Positions 8,670 through 18,309 are shown, counted from the first letter of the stretch. The stretch is DNA of 64,000 nucleotides from Candidatus Poribacteria bacterium (GCA_003635315.1 PYJD01000009.1:1-64000); one strand, 5' to 3'. Notes: generated from the letters alone by a model not told the origin. A program made the numbers and translations.

Positions 8670-10169
8670 TTACACTCCGACTGCAACATTGGTTAACCTT
8701 TGAATAGAAGTCTGCCATTCACATAATTTCTGGTCACGTTGGTCCATATTCAACTGTGGTGAAAAGACAGTATCTACATTTCTATATTTTTCAAGTTCTT
8801 CACCATTCTGCCATACCCCTGAAGTAATACCTGCAAGATATGCTGCACCGAGTCCTGTTGTCTCAATCTGTGTAGGTCGTTCCACATCTATTCCTAATAG
8901 GTCAGCCTGAAACTGCATGAGGAAATTGTTTGCTACAGCCCCTCCATCTACACGCAATCGCTCAAGACTTATATCAGAATCATCAATCATTGAACGAACA
9001 ACATCCGCAGATTGAAAGGCTATTGATTCCAACGTGGCACGTACAATGTGTTCGTGCGTTGTACCCCTCGTTAATCCGAATATTGCTCCCCTTGCTTCTG
9101 TATCCCAATAAGGTGCACCTAATCCGGTAAAAGCAGGAACAACAACGACACCTGCAGAATCCTTAACCCCCATTGCAATTTCCTCTGTTTCTTCGGCAGA
9201 TTCAATCAATCTCAAACCATCCCTTAACCATTGAATAGCTGCCCCTGCTATAAACACACTCCCTTCCAGTGCATACACAGGTTTTTCATTCAAACTACAA
9301 GCAAGTGTGGTTAATAAGCCTGATTGTGATTCAACCCTTTTTCTACCGGTGTTTAACATCAAAAAACATCCGGTCCCATAAGTGTTTTTCACCATCCCTT
9401 GTTTATAGCAAAGCTGACCAAACAGGGCAGCCTGTTGGTCACCTGCTATACCAGTAATCGGTATCTGTTCTAACGGTTGTATCTTTGCTTTCCCAAAGTG
9501 AGATGCTGATGGACAGATTTCTGGTAGTATGTTTTTTGGTATGTTAAAAATATCTAAGAGTGAATCATCCCAAGTGAGTGAATCAATGTTGAATAATAGA
9601 GTTCGGGAGGCGTTTGTATAATCCGTCTTATGTACCTTACCATCCGTCAATTTCCATAGCAGCCAAGTGTCAATTGTACCAAATGTAAGGTCTCCACGTT
9701 CAGCCTTATCTCTGGCACCATCTACATTGTCAAGTATCCATCCCACCTTCGTTGCTGAGAAATAGGGATCTATCACAAGACCGGTTTTAGATTTAACTTT
9801 TTCTGGGATGCCATCCTGTACGTTAAGCTTAGCACAAATATCAGAAGTGCGGCGGCATTGCCATACAATCGCAGGATAGATAGCCTTCCCTGTATTACGA
9901 TCCCAAATGACGGTGGTTTCACGTTGGTTAGTTATCCCAATCGCTGTGATATTGTTTTTTGTATCTGTATTGTCTAAGACTTCTGCAATCGCTTTTTGGG
10001 TGGCAATCCAAATCTCTTCTGGATCGTGTTCCACCCATCCAGGATGTGGATAATGTTGTGTAAATTCCTGATAACCTTTGGAAACTATATTGCCACAGTT
10101 GTCAACAAGGAGGATTGTCGAACCGGTAGTTCCCTGGTCTATTGAGAGAAGGTAGTCTGAACTTGCCAT
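8670..10169 (-). CDS. glpK: Glycerol kinase
   Basis: This enzyme phosphorylates glycerol with ATP to sn-glycerol 3-phosphate in the cytoplasm. The 499-residue length is canonical for the FGGY kinase family. Signatures include the phosphate-binding IDQGTTGST near the N-terminus, TNQRETTVIWD, a GIAGDQQAALFGQ loop, EGSVFIAGAAIQWLRDGL and GLGAPYWDTEARGAIFGLTRGT. It is the first gene of a tight leftward unit with a sensor kinase (2-bp gap) and response regulator, which suggests linked expression. No glycerol facilitator or glycerol-3-phosphate dehydrogenase is adjacent. The ATG is preceded by a GGAA element. Confidence 0.96.
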   Translation of the reverse strand: MASSDYLLSIDQGTTGSTILLVDNCGNIVSKGYQEFTQHYPHPGWVEHDPEEIWIATQKAIAEVLDNTDTKNNITAIGITNQRETTVIWDRNTGKAIYPAIVWQCRRTSDICAKLNVQDGIPEKVKSKTGLVIDPYFSATKVGWILDNVDGARDKAERGDLTFGTIDTWLLWKLTDGKVHKTDYTNASRTLLFNIDSLTWDDSLLDIFNIPKNILPEICPSASHFGKAKIQPLEQIPITGIAGDQQAALFGQLCYKQGMVKNTYGTGCFLMLNTGRKRVESQSGLLTTLACSLNEKPVYALEGSVFIAGAAIQWLRDGLRLIESAEETEEIAMGVKDSAGVVVVPAFTGLGAPYWDTEARGAIFGLTRGTTHEHIVRATLESIAFQSADVVRSMIDDSDISLERLRVDGGAVANNFLMQFQADLLGIDVERPTQIETTGLGAAYLAGITSGVWQNGEELEKYRNVDTVFSPQLNMDQRDQKLCEWQTSIQRLTNVAVGV

Positions 10170-10570
10170 TTCTTATTTCCAGACGATCATTATGATACCT
10201 ATTTTAGTCATCAGATACCACAAAGTCAAGGTAAATACCTAAGCAATATCTCAAAAAAAATTACAACTAAGACTATTGTAATCAGTCTATTACATCAAAG
10301 ATCATGTTATAGAGTAAAAGTTAAGATCGTATATAGAAAGACCAAAGTTTATTCATTGTCAACAACTGTCTGATTTTTCCGTTGACATTGTAAGGTTCAC
10401 ATGATATTTTAAAACATCAACAAATTAACTGATTTTTGAAAAAACAATTTTGTTAAGTGACTTAATCTTATACATCTAATATTACAAGATTATAGTTACC
10501 ATCCTCTAAATCATGGTTAGTAGTAAAATGAATATATTATATATTTTCAAAATCAGAGAGGAGTAAAATA
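10170..10570. other. AT-rich divergent intergenic region
   Basis: This 401-bp AT-rich spacer lies between the divergent glpK unit and the S55-type gene and should hold promoters for both. Besides the candidate promoter at 10382-10410, I see no gene, RNA or clear operator in it. Confidence 0.7.
10382..10410 (+). promoter_or_regulatory. Candidate sigma70 promoter
   Basis: TTGACA (10382-10387), a 17-base spacer and TATTTT (10405-10410). It points to the S55-type gene, about 160 bases away. The -35 box is perfect and the -10 box moderate. Confidence 0.5.
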
Positions 10571-12460
10571 GTGAAAAAGGTTTTGTTTTGTGCACTCGTA
10601 GTATTTTGTTTCGTTGCAGTCCACTCCAATGCACAAATTGAATGGGACGTAGATAAATTCATGCCTTTATCTGATATTAAACCCGGCATGAAGGGTAAAG
10701 GATATACAGTATTTTATGGAACAAATGCTGAAGAGTTTACCTTTGAAGTTGTCAGCATTATATATAATGACGCATCCCCGGGATGGCATGTGGTATGGGC
10801 AGAAGGGACAAGTGAAAACTTCAAACGTACGGGTGTTGCCGGTGGCATGAGTGGCAGCCCTGTTTATATTGATGGACGACTGATGGGCGCAATTTCTCTT
10901 GGATATTTCAATCAACGAGAACGTTCAAACATCTTTGGTATAACCCCTTTTGAGTTAATGGTGAAAGTTACTGATCATGGTATGAAACCCAACCTACTGT
11001 ATGCAGGAGAACAATTCTTACATATGGGGTCAGAATACGTTAACGAAGGACTCAATATGATTCCTATTCCTGCTAACGAAGAAGGAATAGAGAGAGTTAA
11101 TCGCCATACTTCAGATTCACCAATACATGCTAATATGGGAATGGATTGGAAGATGTCCCAATTGGCTATTCCGGTCACACTACCACGGCTTGATGCAGCA
11201 ACAATGCAACTGCTGAAACCATTCTTTGAAAGAGGAAACATGATGCCTTTACAAGGAATGGGTGGTGGAGGACCAGTTAAAGAGTCTCCTGTTGAAGGTG
11301 GACAAACGGTTGGGACTGAAATGTTACGCGGTGATGTCGCAGGATTCGGATTTGGGACGATTACATACGTTGATAAAGATAAGAAACAATTGCTTGCCTA
11401 TGGACATCCAGCATTTAGCGAAGGACATATTAATCTACCACTTTCGGGTGGTCATGTACATTTCATACTTCCAAGTCGTACACGTTCATCTAAAGTTGCC
11501 TCCGCAACACAACCTATTGGCACTTTAGTACAAGATAGAGTGCCTGCTATTGCAGGAGTAATTGAAGATGTACCTAATACACATCATTATCTACCCGTGT
11601 CTGTAAAGATACAAACATCAGATAATAAAGTTCATGAAAAGTATTATGAAGCAGCACGCGATAAGATGTTTACAGCATTATATGCCTCTTCTGGTATTTC
11701 ATCTCTAATTAGTGCATTGGAATTCAGTGGGAATGATTACACTATTAATGTTAATGCAAAAATTAAACTCAGAGATCAACCGGAATTAGATACCAATGAA
11801 TTAGTGCTAAACAACATCTTTTCTTCATCCGGTTCTCCGGCTTTTAATGCATCACAATTAGTCAGGGGACCTTTAATGGACTTAATTGTAAATCCATATA
11901 CTAAAGTTAGAGTAGATTCGATCAATTTCGACGTTAAAGTTGAGGACAAACGTAAAACCGCCTCAATCTTAACCACTCAAGTTGATAAACAGGTCTACCG
12001 TCCAGGAGAAGAGGTTACTGTAACCCTTAGTATCCGTCCTTACCTTGAGAAACCAAAGACTATGACAGCATCTATTAAAATTCCTGATGATACAACCGAT
12101 GGAATTGTCTTGCTACGTGGAATGAATGCCGGATCATACAGGTTTTGGAGACTCTCACGTGCTCCAGGGAATTTTCAAGCCAAGAATATAAATCATCTGA
12201 TTGAATTGTGGCAGAATGATCGTCAATCTAATACAGACCTTATATTGGAGATTTCTCAACAAAAACCGGGGTTAACGGTTCAAGGACAGGAATTCTCGGA
12301 TCTACCCATATCCGTTATGTCGGTCATGAACACTGGATTGCGTACTGGGGAAAATAGGTACACAAATGGTACAGAATTACAAACTAACTTTGTGAAGACA
12401 GATTATATTATTGTTGGTAGTTTTTCAATTCCTATCGCAATTAATAGTAGTGCTCAATAA
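10571..12460 (+). CDS. Exported SpoIVB/S55-type serine peptidase domain protein
   Basis: The 629-residue protein starts at GTG with an AGGAG site just upstream and carries a signal peptide (MKKVLFCALVV... ending near HSNAQ, residue 21). The S55 signature GVAGGMSGSPVYIDGRLMGA (88-107) contains the SGSP serine motif. A second conserved block, LLAYGHPAFSEG, lies near residue 276 and is also typical of SpoIVB-like domains. The C-terminal third looks like an extracellular all-beta region. Non-sporulating bacteria also carry such proteins, so no sporulation role is implied. It lies 65 bp upstream of a second exported protein on the same strand, and the two may be co-transcribed to the terminator at 14.67 kb. 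Substrate unknown. Confidence 0.85.
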   Translation: MKKVLFCALVVFCFVAVHSNAQIEWDVDKFMPLSDIKPGMKGKGYTVFYGTNAEEFTFEVVSIIYNDASPGWHVVWAEGTSENFKRTGVAGGMSGSPVYIDGRLMGAISLGYFNQRERSNIFGITPFELMVKVTDHGMKPNLLYAGEQFLHMGSEYVNEGLNMIPIPANEEGIERVNRHTSDSPIHANMGMDWKMSQLAIPVTLPRLDAATMQLLKPFFERGNMMPLQGMGGGGPVKESPVEGGQTVGTEMLRGDVAGFGFGTITYVDKDKKQLLAYGHPAFSEGHINLPLSGGHVHFILPSRTRSSKVASATQPIGTLVQDRVPAIAGVIEDVPNTHHYLPVSVKIQTSDNKVHEKYYEAARDKMFTALYASSGISSLISALEFSGNDYTINVNAKIKLRDQPELDTNELVLNNIFSSSGSPAFNASQLVRGPLMDLIVNPYTKVRVDSINFDVKVEDKRKTASILTTQVDKQVYRPGEEVTVTLSIRPYLEKPKTMTASIKIPDDTTDGIVLLRGMNAGSYRFWRLSRAPGNFQAKNINHLIELWQNDRQSNTDLILEISQQKPGLTVQGQEFSDLPISVMSVMNTGLRTGENRYTNGTELQTNFVKTDYIIVGSFSIPIAINSSAQ

Positions 12461-12525
12461 ACACATTACCGGATAAATATTACTCTATAATTATTGAAAG
12501 TGCAGTATAACAGGAGGAATGTTCA

Positions 12526-14637
12526 ATGCACCGTGCGTTTCGTTTTTGTATCTTAATAACAACGGTTTTAATTTATGTAAGTCTCGCTTCAGCTGTGACG
12601 ACTTCGTTATGGGAACAACAATCACGTACAGATTTTGAGGCGGGAGAGATAAAGGATATATCAGTTAGTAGTTTGGGAGATGCAATGTTATCTCTCAAGA
12701 TTGAGGAATTCTCAGAAGTAAAAGAAGCTCAAGTATGGGCGCTGGCTGAAGATTCTGATGGAAATATATATGCTGGAACAGGAACTGAAGGAAAAATCTA
12801 CAAAATCAGTACTGATGGTAAAACAGTATCACTGTATTACGATTCACCCGAGGTAACTATTTATAGCCTCGCAATTACTGCAGATGGTATTCTTTACGCA
12901 GGTACAGGACCTGACGGTCTTATCTATAAAATCACAGATCAAGAGACTCCCCCTAAGACAATACTCAGCAAAGGTGATAAATATGTATGGGCACTGCATT
13001 TAGATGGTGATGGAAACCTATATGCAGCTACCGGTACTGAAGGTAAGATCTATAAAATCACCCCTGACGATGAAGTAAGTGTCTTATTTGATGCAGAAGA
13101 GAAAAACATCACCTCTTTAGTTGCTTCTGATGATGGATTCTATGCTGGTAGTGGTGATAACGGAATCATCTATAAGATTACCCAAGATGGTTCCGCAAAT
13201 GTCGTATATCAAGCAAATGAAAAGGAAATACGAGACCTTGTCATGGACAGTGAAGGCAATGTATATGCATCTGCTATTACTTCTATGCCAGTAGATAGAG
13301 GAAATAGAGCACAAAGTCGAGGTCCGGCTGTTCCAAGTCCACAACCACCAGGTAGCGGTCCACCAAAAGAGAATAAATCGTATATTTATAGGCTTCACCC
13401 TGATGGTACAACTGCACTCGTTTGGACCTCTACAGAACCACTTATCTCATCTGTTGTTCTTGAAAATGATGAACAACTTTTAGTCGGTACTGGAGATAAA
13501 GGGAAGTTGTATCGCGTCAACACCAAAACAGGTGAGTTTGCTGCTATCGGCAAATGTTCAAGTAAAGAAGTGGTTACTATACATCAGATTAAACAAGATG
13601 ATGGAATGAAGACTGTTATCGGTACTGGAAATCCTGGAAAACTCTTTACTGTTACTTCATCCTATGTTGAAGAAGGAACGCTGGAATCTTCGGTTCACAA
13701 CACCCAAAGTCTGTCACGATGGGGCAAACTCTCATGGGAAGCTACTGGTGAAGATGGAACATCCCTTACTTTTTCTACTCGTACAGGGAATACCAGAAAA
13801 CCTGATGATACATGGAATGATTGGTCAGAGGAGTTAACTACTCCTGAAGGTTCACAAATTCCTAATGCTGATGCCCAATATATCCAATGGAAAGCTAAGT
13901 TCACTACTACTGAAGTAGGGAAGACACCTATTCTAAAGAAAGTTGCTCTCGCTTCAGCACAAGCCAATATTGAACCACGGTTCTCCGGAATTAGCATTAA
14001 TACAGGGAGTGGGACTGCCAGTAATACCGGTAGTGCCCAAAGACCTGGACCCCCATCATCTGGTGGTTCAAGTAGAGGATCGTCCCCTGCTACGCCAAAA
14101 AAGTGGAAAGTTGAATGGAAAGTTGCTGACGCAAACAAAGATACCCTTCAATTTAACCTGTATTATAAAGGTGTTGATGAAGACAATTGGAAACTCCTTA
14201 AGAAAGAACTATCCGCCCCCAGTTATGATTGGGATATTACTACCGTGGCTGATGGTAGATACGAGTTGAAAGTAAATGCTACTGATAAATTAAGCAATCC
14301 GGTAGGATGGGATAAATCTGCTGAGAAGATGAGCACACCATTCAATATCGACAATACCGATCCCGCTGTGGGTGATATCGATATTGCTGACAATGGTGAC
14401 GGAAGTTATAAAATCACTTGTAATGTTTCAGATATGATGAATATTGTTGAAAAAGCAGTTTACAAGATTGATAATGATGAAAAATGGAGAGTTATCTTCC
14501 CTGAGGATGGTATTTTCGATTCTAAGGAAGAAAGCCTCCTATTAGAAACTGGCAAATTGACTGACGGTCCACATAGTATTATTATACGTGTCACCGATAG
14601 AGCAAAGAATGTAGCAACTGGACGTGCAAGTTTCTAA
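12526..14637 (+). CDS. Exported beta-propeller repeat protein
   Basis: The 703-residue protein has a perfect ribosome-binding site (AGGAGG, 8 bases before the ATG) and a signal peptide (about 1-24). Residues about 60-380 are repeats of the type DGNIYAGTGTEGKIYKI about 45 residues apart, resembling two-component-regulator-propeller or NHL/SMP-30 blades. A Pro/Gly/Ser-rich stretch interrupts them (about 262-285) and another (about 505-535) precedes C-terminal Ig-like or FN3-like domains. It is probably periplasmic or surface-exposed. No catalytic motif is seen. Its function is unknown; the link to the upstream S55 protein rests on adjacency only. Confidence 0.8.
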   Translation: MHRAFRFCILITTVLIYVSLASAVTTSLWEQQSRTDFEAGEIKDISVSSLGDAMLSLKIEEFSEVKEAQVWALAEDSDGNIYAGTGTEGKIYKISTDGKTVSLYYDSPEVTIYSLAITADGILYAGTGPDGLIYKITDQETPPKTILSKGDKYVWALHLDGDGNLYAATGTEGKIYKITPDDEVSVLFDAEEKNITSLVASDDGFYAGSGDNGIIYKITQDGSANVVYQANEKEIRDLVMDSEGNVYASAITSMPVDRGNRAQSRGPAVPSPQPPGSGPPKENKSYIYRLHPDGTTALVWTSTEPLISSVVLENDEQLLVGTGDKGKLYRVNTKTGEFAAIGKCSSKEVVTIHQIKQDDGMKTVIGTGNPGKLFTVTSSYVEEGTLESSVHNTQSLSRWGKLSWEATGEDGTSLTFSTRTGNTRKPDDTWNDWSEELTTPEGSQIPNADAQYIQWKAKFTTTEVGKTPILKKVALASAQANIEPRFSGISINTGSGTASNTGSAQRPGPPSSGGSSRGSSPATPKKWKVEWKVADANKDTLQFNLYYKGVDEDNWKLLKKELSAPSYDWDITTVADGRYELKVNATDKLSNPVGWDKSAEKMSTPFNIDNTDPAVGDIDIADNGDGSYKITCNVSDMMNIVEKAVYKIDNDEKWRVIFPEDGIFDSKEESLLLETGKLTDGPHSIIIRVTDRAKNVATGRASF

Positions 14638-14666
14638 ATTTCCATCAAAATAATGGATTAAACAAC

Positions 14667-14702
14667 AGAAGGGCAGGTAATTACCTGCCCTTCTCTGTTT
14701 TT
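14667..14702 (+). terminator. Strong intrinsic terminator
   Basis: A perfect 14-bp inverted repeat, AGAAGGGCAGGTAA (14667-14680) and its complement (14681-14694), is followed by TCTG and a T5 run (14698-14702). It sits 30 bases after the propeller gene stop codon and should end the two-gene exported-protein transcript. Confidence 0.9.
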
Positions 14703-14705
14703 GTA

Positions 14706-14855
14706 ATACCATTTCTAATTGATAAACCCTCTTTTTTCTAGCACAAACTTTCAGTTTGTGTCTTCCCTGTTTCATTCCAAATACCATTTCTAAATGAATA
14801 ATTCCCTTTTTTGTAGCACAAACTTTCAGTTTGTGCTTTCCCCATTTCATTTCTA
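14706..14855. repeat. Two tandem copies of the ATACCATTTCTAA element
   Basis: Copies begin at 14706 and 14781 (period 75). Each has an ATACCATTTCTAA end and the hairpin CACAAACT-TTC-AGTTTGTG. They belong to the family also seen at 58309-58421 and 61152-61380. Confidence 0.8.
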
Positions 14856-14977
14856 ACAACCGGTAATGGAACTAAAAATAATAGAAATGCTATTACAAGG
14901 TCTTTGTATATTCTACCCTATAAGAATTCGATATTGGAATTGCTTTGAACCAGGGATTCGACACCGTGATATTAACG

Positions 14978-16339
14978 CTATTCTGTTACTTCAGCAATTG
15001 CCTTATAGGTAATATCCAACAGGGAATCTAATTCCGCTATTGTGATCTGCAATGGTGGCATCAATACAATAGTATTTACCAACGGACGGAGAATCGCACC
15101 ACGTTCGAGCGCAGCCTTGCAAACTCTGATACCCATTTTTTCTTCAAAACGATAGAGAATTCTCCTTTCAGTATTTTCCATTAATTCTATTCCAACAGCC
15201 ATACCACAAGCACGAATATCCCCAACATGATGCAAAGTGTAGAATTCTTCAAGTCTGTCATGTAAGTGCTGTATTGTGGCTTGTACTTTTTTGATAAGAT
15301 CTTCACGTTCAAATATAGCAATATTCTCCAATGCCACTGCACATCCCAATGGATTTCCAGTAAAGGTATGACCATGAAAAAATGTCTTAAGTTCGTGATA
15401 TTCTCCAAGGAAAGCTTCATAGATATCGTCGGTAGTCAAGGTTGCAGCAAGAGGGAGATAACCCGCAGTCAATCCTTTAGCTGTACATAACAGATCCGGA
15501 GATACATCCTCATGTTCACACGCCCACATCCTTCCCGTCCGTCCAAATCCTGTCATGACTTCATCGACGATAAGAAGTGTACCATGCTGTCTCGCCAATT
15601 CCTCGACACCTTTTAAAAACCCTTTTGGAGCAAGTAACATTCCACCTGCGCCTTGTATCAATGGTTCTAAAATGATACCAGCAACACGCCCTCGATTTTC
15701 TATTAGAGCGCGGTTAACCGAATTCAGCCATGCCTCTTTTACTAAAGTAGAATCACAATCTTTTCGTGATGTATAATATACTTCAGGTGCAGTAATTTGG
15801 ACATTTTTAAAGAGAAGAGAATTAAATATACTATGAAAAGTGGGAATACCACCCACACTCATCGCTCCTACCGTATCTCCATGGTATGCATTATCAAAGT
15901 GAATAAAGAGATTCCGTTCGGATTGACCCTTATGTTGCCAATACTGAATGGCAATTTTAAGTGCTATTTCAACAGCCGTGGAACCATTATCTGAATAGAA
16001 TACTTTGTTAAGACCTGATGGTGTAATTGCAACAAGCTTTTTGGCAAGTTTTATGGCGGGGATATTACTATAACCCAGTAATGTTGAATGTGCTATTGCA
16101 TCTAACTGAGTTTTTAAGGCGGAATTTAGATCAGGATGGTTATGTCCATGGATATTCGTCCACATGGATGCTATGCCGTCAAGATATCGATTTCCATCAA
16201 TATCAATCAGGTAAACACCTTCACCACGTTCTATTATTACAGGATCTTCTGTTAGCCAATCCTGCATCTGCGTAAACGGATGCCAGAGATAATTTTTATC
16301 CCATTCAACTAATTTCTCTCTATCCCTTAAGTTTTGCAT
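14978..16339 (-). CDS. bioA: Adenosylmethionine-8-amino-7-oxononanoate aminotransferase
   Basis: This is a PLP enzyme of biotin synthesis that transfers the amino group of S-adenosylmethionine to KAPA, giving DAPA. The 453-residue length is normal. Signatures: LWHPFTQMQDW at the N-terminus, the cofactor-binding YSDNGSTAVEIALKIA, LIVDEVMTGFGRTG, and the PLP lysine in CTAKGLTAGYLPLAATL. The conserved N-terminal Trp block argues for BioA over other class III aminotransferases. The start codon lies 20 bp inside the upstream ferredoxin-fusion gene, so the two are probably translationally coupled. No other biotin gene is in the window. Confidence 0.92.
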   Translation of the reverse strand: MQNLRDREKLVEWDKNYLWHPFTQMQDWLTEDPVIIERGEGVYLIDIDGNRYLDGIASMWTNIHGHNHPDLNSALKTQLDAIAHSTLLGYSNIPAIKLAKKLVAITPSGLNKVFYSDNGSTAVEIALKIAIQYWQHKGQSERNLFIHFDNAYHGDTVGAMSVGGIPTFHSIFNSLLFKNVQITAPEVYYTSRKDCDSTLVKEAWLNSVNRALIENRGRVAGIILEPLIQGAGGMLLAPKGFLKGVEELARQHGTLLIVDEVMTGFGRTGRMWACEHEDVSPDLLCTAKGLTAGYLPLAATLTTDDIYEAFLGEYHELKTFFHGHTFTGNPLGCAVALENIAIFEREDLIKKVQATIQHLHDRLEEFYTLHHVGDIRACGMAVGIELMENTERRILYRFEEKMGIRVCKAALERGAILRPLVNTIVLMPPLQITIAELDSLLDITYKAIAEVTE

Positions 16340-17615
16340 AGTGGACAGGAGACTCTATAGAGAGATCATCGTATGTCCCAGTTTTTGGAACGATGATTTC
16401 AAGCATCCGATTTTGATATTTCGCGTAAAAGTCTTCTGGTTGACACGGTATAGGGAAGATATTTCTAAAACCGTCAGGGAAGGAACTGGTACGACCAACC
16501 ACTTTCTCAAAACGAGGATCGGCAAATTCCATCGGCTTTTTAGGATCCCTCGGAAGTTGCGTTTGAACGGTCACCACACTCTCTAAATTAGGGGAGGTGT
16601 CTTCTGGGGCATAGGGTGAACTGATGGATACTTCATAATCGTAGTGAGGCATTCTGTCTGGGAGGTCGTAAGTGTTTTTGGCTGAAGAATCTGGTACCCA
16701 ACGCGGGAATTCTATTTCAATCCGATAATAATCTGCTAACTCTGAGACGTTATTCACCATTCCATAACGACGGTAACGCTCTTTTATGTCATCCGAATAA
16801 ATAGCACCTTCAGTTTCAACTGCTCCAGGCATTGTTTTTCTTAATCCAACATCATCTTTGACCAAGGTAGAACGTAAACCTATGAGGAGTGGGGTCGCAA
16901 CTAATGAAGCAAACCACCCATATATTGATGCTCCGTAACGTGCATCTTCCACATCTCCTGTTGAAGTCAACTCAGATTTAAAACGAATCATTCCTTCAAT
17001 GATGCCAATAACTATTCCCAAGAAGATCATCAAATTACCAGATGGCGTAAAAAGACCTACTGTTCCCTGCTGCATTCCTATGAAAAAGAGAACAAGGGGG
17101 TATAGAATCAGATTGATAAGAGAGTTAATACCTGTTGAAATGGCTGCACTAAAAATTCGAGGATTACCTGCCATCTCCTCTAATCGCGACTTAAATCCTG
17201 CTGAGAACGCACCTAACAAAGGCTGTCCCAACATCACAATCAATCCGTAGGGCGAACGTAATGAGGATCTGACTGCATCTGGTAACTGAACGAATTCTTC
17301 TGGGATACCTTGTTCTTTTTTCTTTTTAGATTGTCCCGTCTCATCAGTGTCATCATCTGATTCAGGTTTAACAAAGGTCACAAAGAACTTGCTATTTACT
17401 TCTATATACGATTCCCATTCACTCGGAACTTCACTCTCCATAAAGATAGCAGTAACAGGACACGCAGGTTCACACGCTGCACAGTCAATACACACACCCG
17501 GATCAATATACAGTTGGTTTTCACCTTCAGAAGTGTGTATGCAATCCACTGGACACACATCAACACAAGCTGTGTCTTTTACATCAACACAAGGTTCGCA
17601 GATAATATATGCCAT
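16320..17615 (-). CDS. 7Fe-type ferredoxin fused to a multi-pass membrane domain
   Basis: The 431-residue protein starts with a FdxA-like ferredoxin. Its cysteines are C6, C9, C17 and C21 with DVCPVDC, then C42, C45, C48 and C52 in CIDCAACEPACP, a pattern fitting one 3Fe-4S and one 4Fe-4S cluster. A charged linker with a KKKKEQ run (about 110-125) leads to about four hydrophobic segments (about 150-265) resembling a Yip1-type membrane domain, then a soluble tail. FdxA proteins are normally only 80-110 residues. There is no frame break, so the fusion appears real. It could place a low-potential electron carrier at the membrane; partner and role are unknown. It overlaps bioA. Confidence 0.8.
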   Translation of the reverse strand: MAYIICEPCVDVKDTACVDVCPVDCIHTSEGENQLYIDPGVCIDCAACEPACPVTAIFMESEVPSEWESYIEVNSKFFVTFVKPESDDDTDETGQSKKKKEQGIPEEFVQLPDAVRSSLRSPYGLIVMLGQPLLGAFSAGFKSRLEEMAGNPRIFSAAISTGINSLINLILYPLVLFFIGMQQGTVGLFTPSGNLMIFLGIVIGIIEGMIRFKSELTSTGDVEDARYGASIYGWFASLVATPLLIGLRSTLVKDDVGLRKTMPGAVETEGAIYSDDIKERYRRYGMVNNVSELADYYRIEIEFPRWVPDSSAKNTYDLPDRMPHYDYEVSISSPYAPEDTSPNLESVVTVQTQLPRDPKKPMEFADPRFEKVVGRTSSFPDGFRNIFPIPCQPEDFYAKYQNRMLEIIVPKTGTYDDLSIESPVHYAKLKG

Positions 17616-17781
17616 ATCAACATGACTTCCTTTGGAATGTTTATACCACTTATAATATCACAATTAAGCTTAAGATAACAAGCTTCACATCACTATAATC
17701 TAATCTATAGTAACGGAATTCCGTTGTATCAAATCTAACCAGACCAGCGAAAACCCAATGATATTGTTCTTTCATCCTGTA

Positions 17782-17870
17782 ATACCATTTCTAAGAAATA
17801 TTGTGACATATCAACACCATGCACCCAACCCGGTAGGAGCGGTTTGGAACCGCTGCATAGGTGTCAATTT
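17782..17870. repeat. Composite repeat, inverted relative to 60196-60275
   Basis: It begins ATACCATTTCTAAGAAATAT, passes through ACACCATGCACCC, and ends with an AGCGGTTTGGAACCGCT palindrome and CATAGGTGTCAATTTA. The same order with scattered changes is found on the opposite strand at 60196-60275. Confidence 0.85.
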
Positions 17871-17940
17871 AAGGAATTTCTAATGAAATTTGATTGATTT
17901 CTACCCTCTTGTAGGTCGGGTAGAGGAACGAAACCCGACA
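17836..17940. repeat. 105-bp exact direct repeat, copy 1
   Basis: Identical over 105 bases to 18030-18134 (194 bp downstream). It includes the GGAGCGGTTTGGAACCGCT palindrome and ends with a TCGGGTAGAGG...AAACCCGACA arm. The perfect identity suggests a recent duplication. Confidence 0.95.
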
Positions 17941-18029
17941 TGAAACGCCTTTACATGCAGCAAATGTTGTGCTTCACCTACAATTCAACACTACCTACGA
18001 GCACATGTAATCACTAAATTGACGCTTAT

Positions 18030-18134
18030 GGAGCGGTTTGGAACCGCTGCATAGGTGTCAATTTAAGGAATTTCTAATGAAATTTGATTGATTTCTACCC
18101 TCTTGTAGGTCGGGTAGAGGAACGAAACCCGACA
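18030..18134. repeat. 105-bp exact direct repeat, copy 2
   Basis: Second copy of the repeat at 17836-17940, with no differences seen. Copies this close could recombine, with loss or gain of the 194-bp unit. Confidence 0.95.
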
Positions 18135-18280
18135 CGTGTTGATAAGGTCTATCCTATCGGGTTTCGTGCTTCTACTCGAACTACCGTATAAGGTTATATT
18201 ATCAATTAGAAGTGGTATTATAGTAGATAAAATAAATTGAAGAAATATAAAAAACAAACATCACATTTTGTGTAAAACAG

Positions 18281-18309
18281 TTGACATATAAGTAAACATA
18301 CGTTACAAT
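18281..18309 (+). promoter_or_regulatory. Near-consensus sigma70 promoter of element copy A
   Basis: TTGACA (18281-18286), a 17-base spacer and TACAAT (18304-18309). It reads into element copy A rather than into any recognised gene. Equivalent promoters sit at the same end of copies B and C. Confidence 0.75.

Larger units (their letters stand above)
14638..14977. other. Intergenic region with terminator and tandem short element
   Basis: This 340-bp spacer between convergent genes holds the terminator at 14667-14702 and two tandem copies of a 75-bp repeat (14706-14855). Nothing else is recognised in the final 120 bases. Confidence 0.8.

Noticed and set aside
13695-14138. 147-codon minus-strand frame inside the propeller gene
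   Set aside because: It is antisense to a well-supported exported protein and lacks its own signals.
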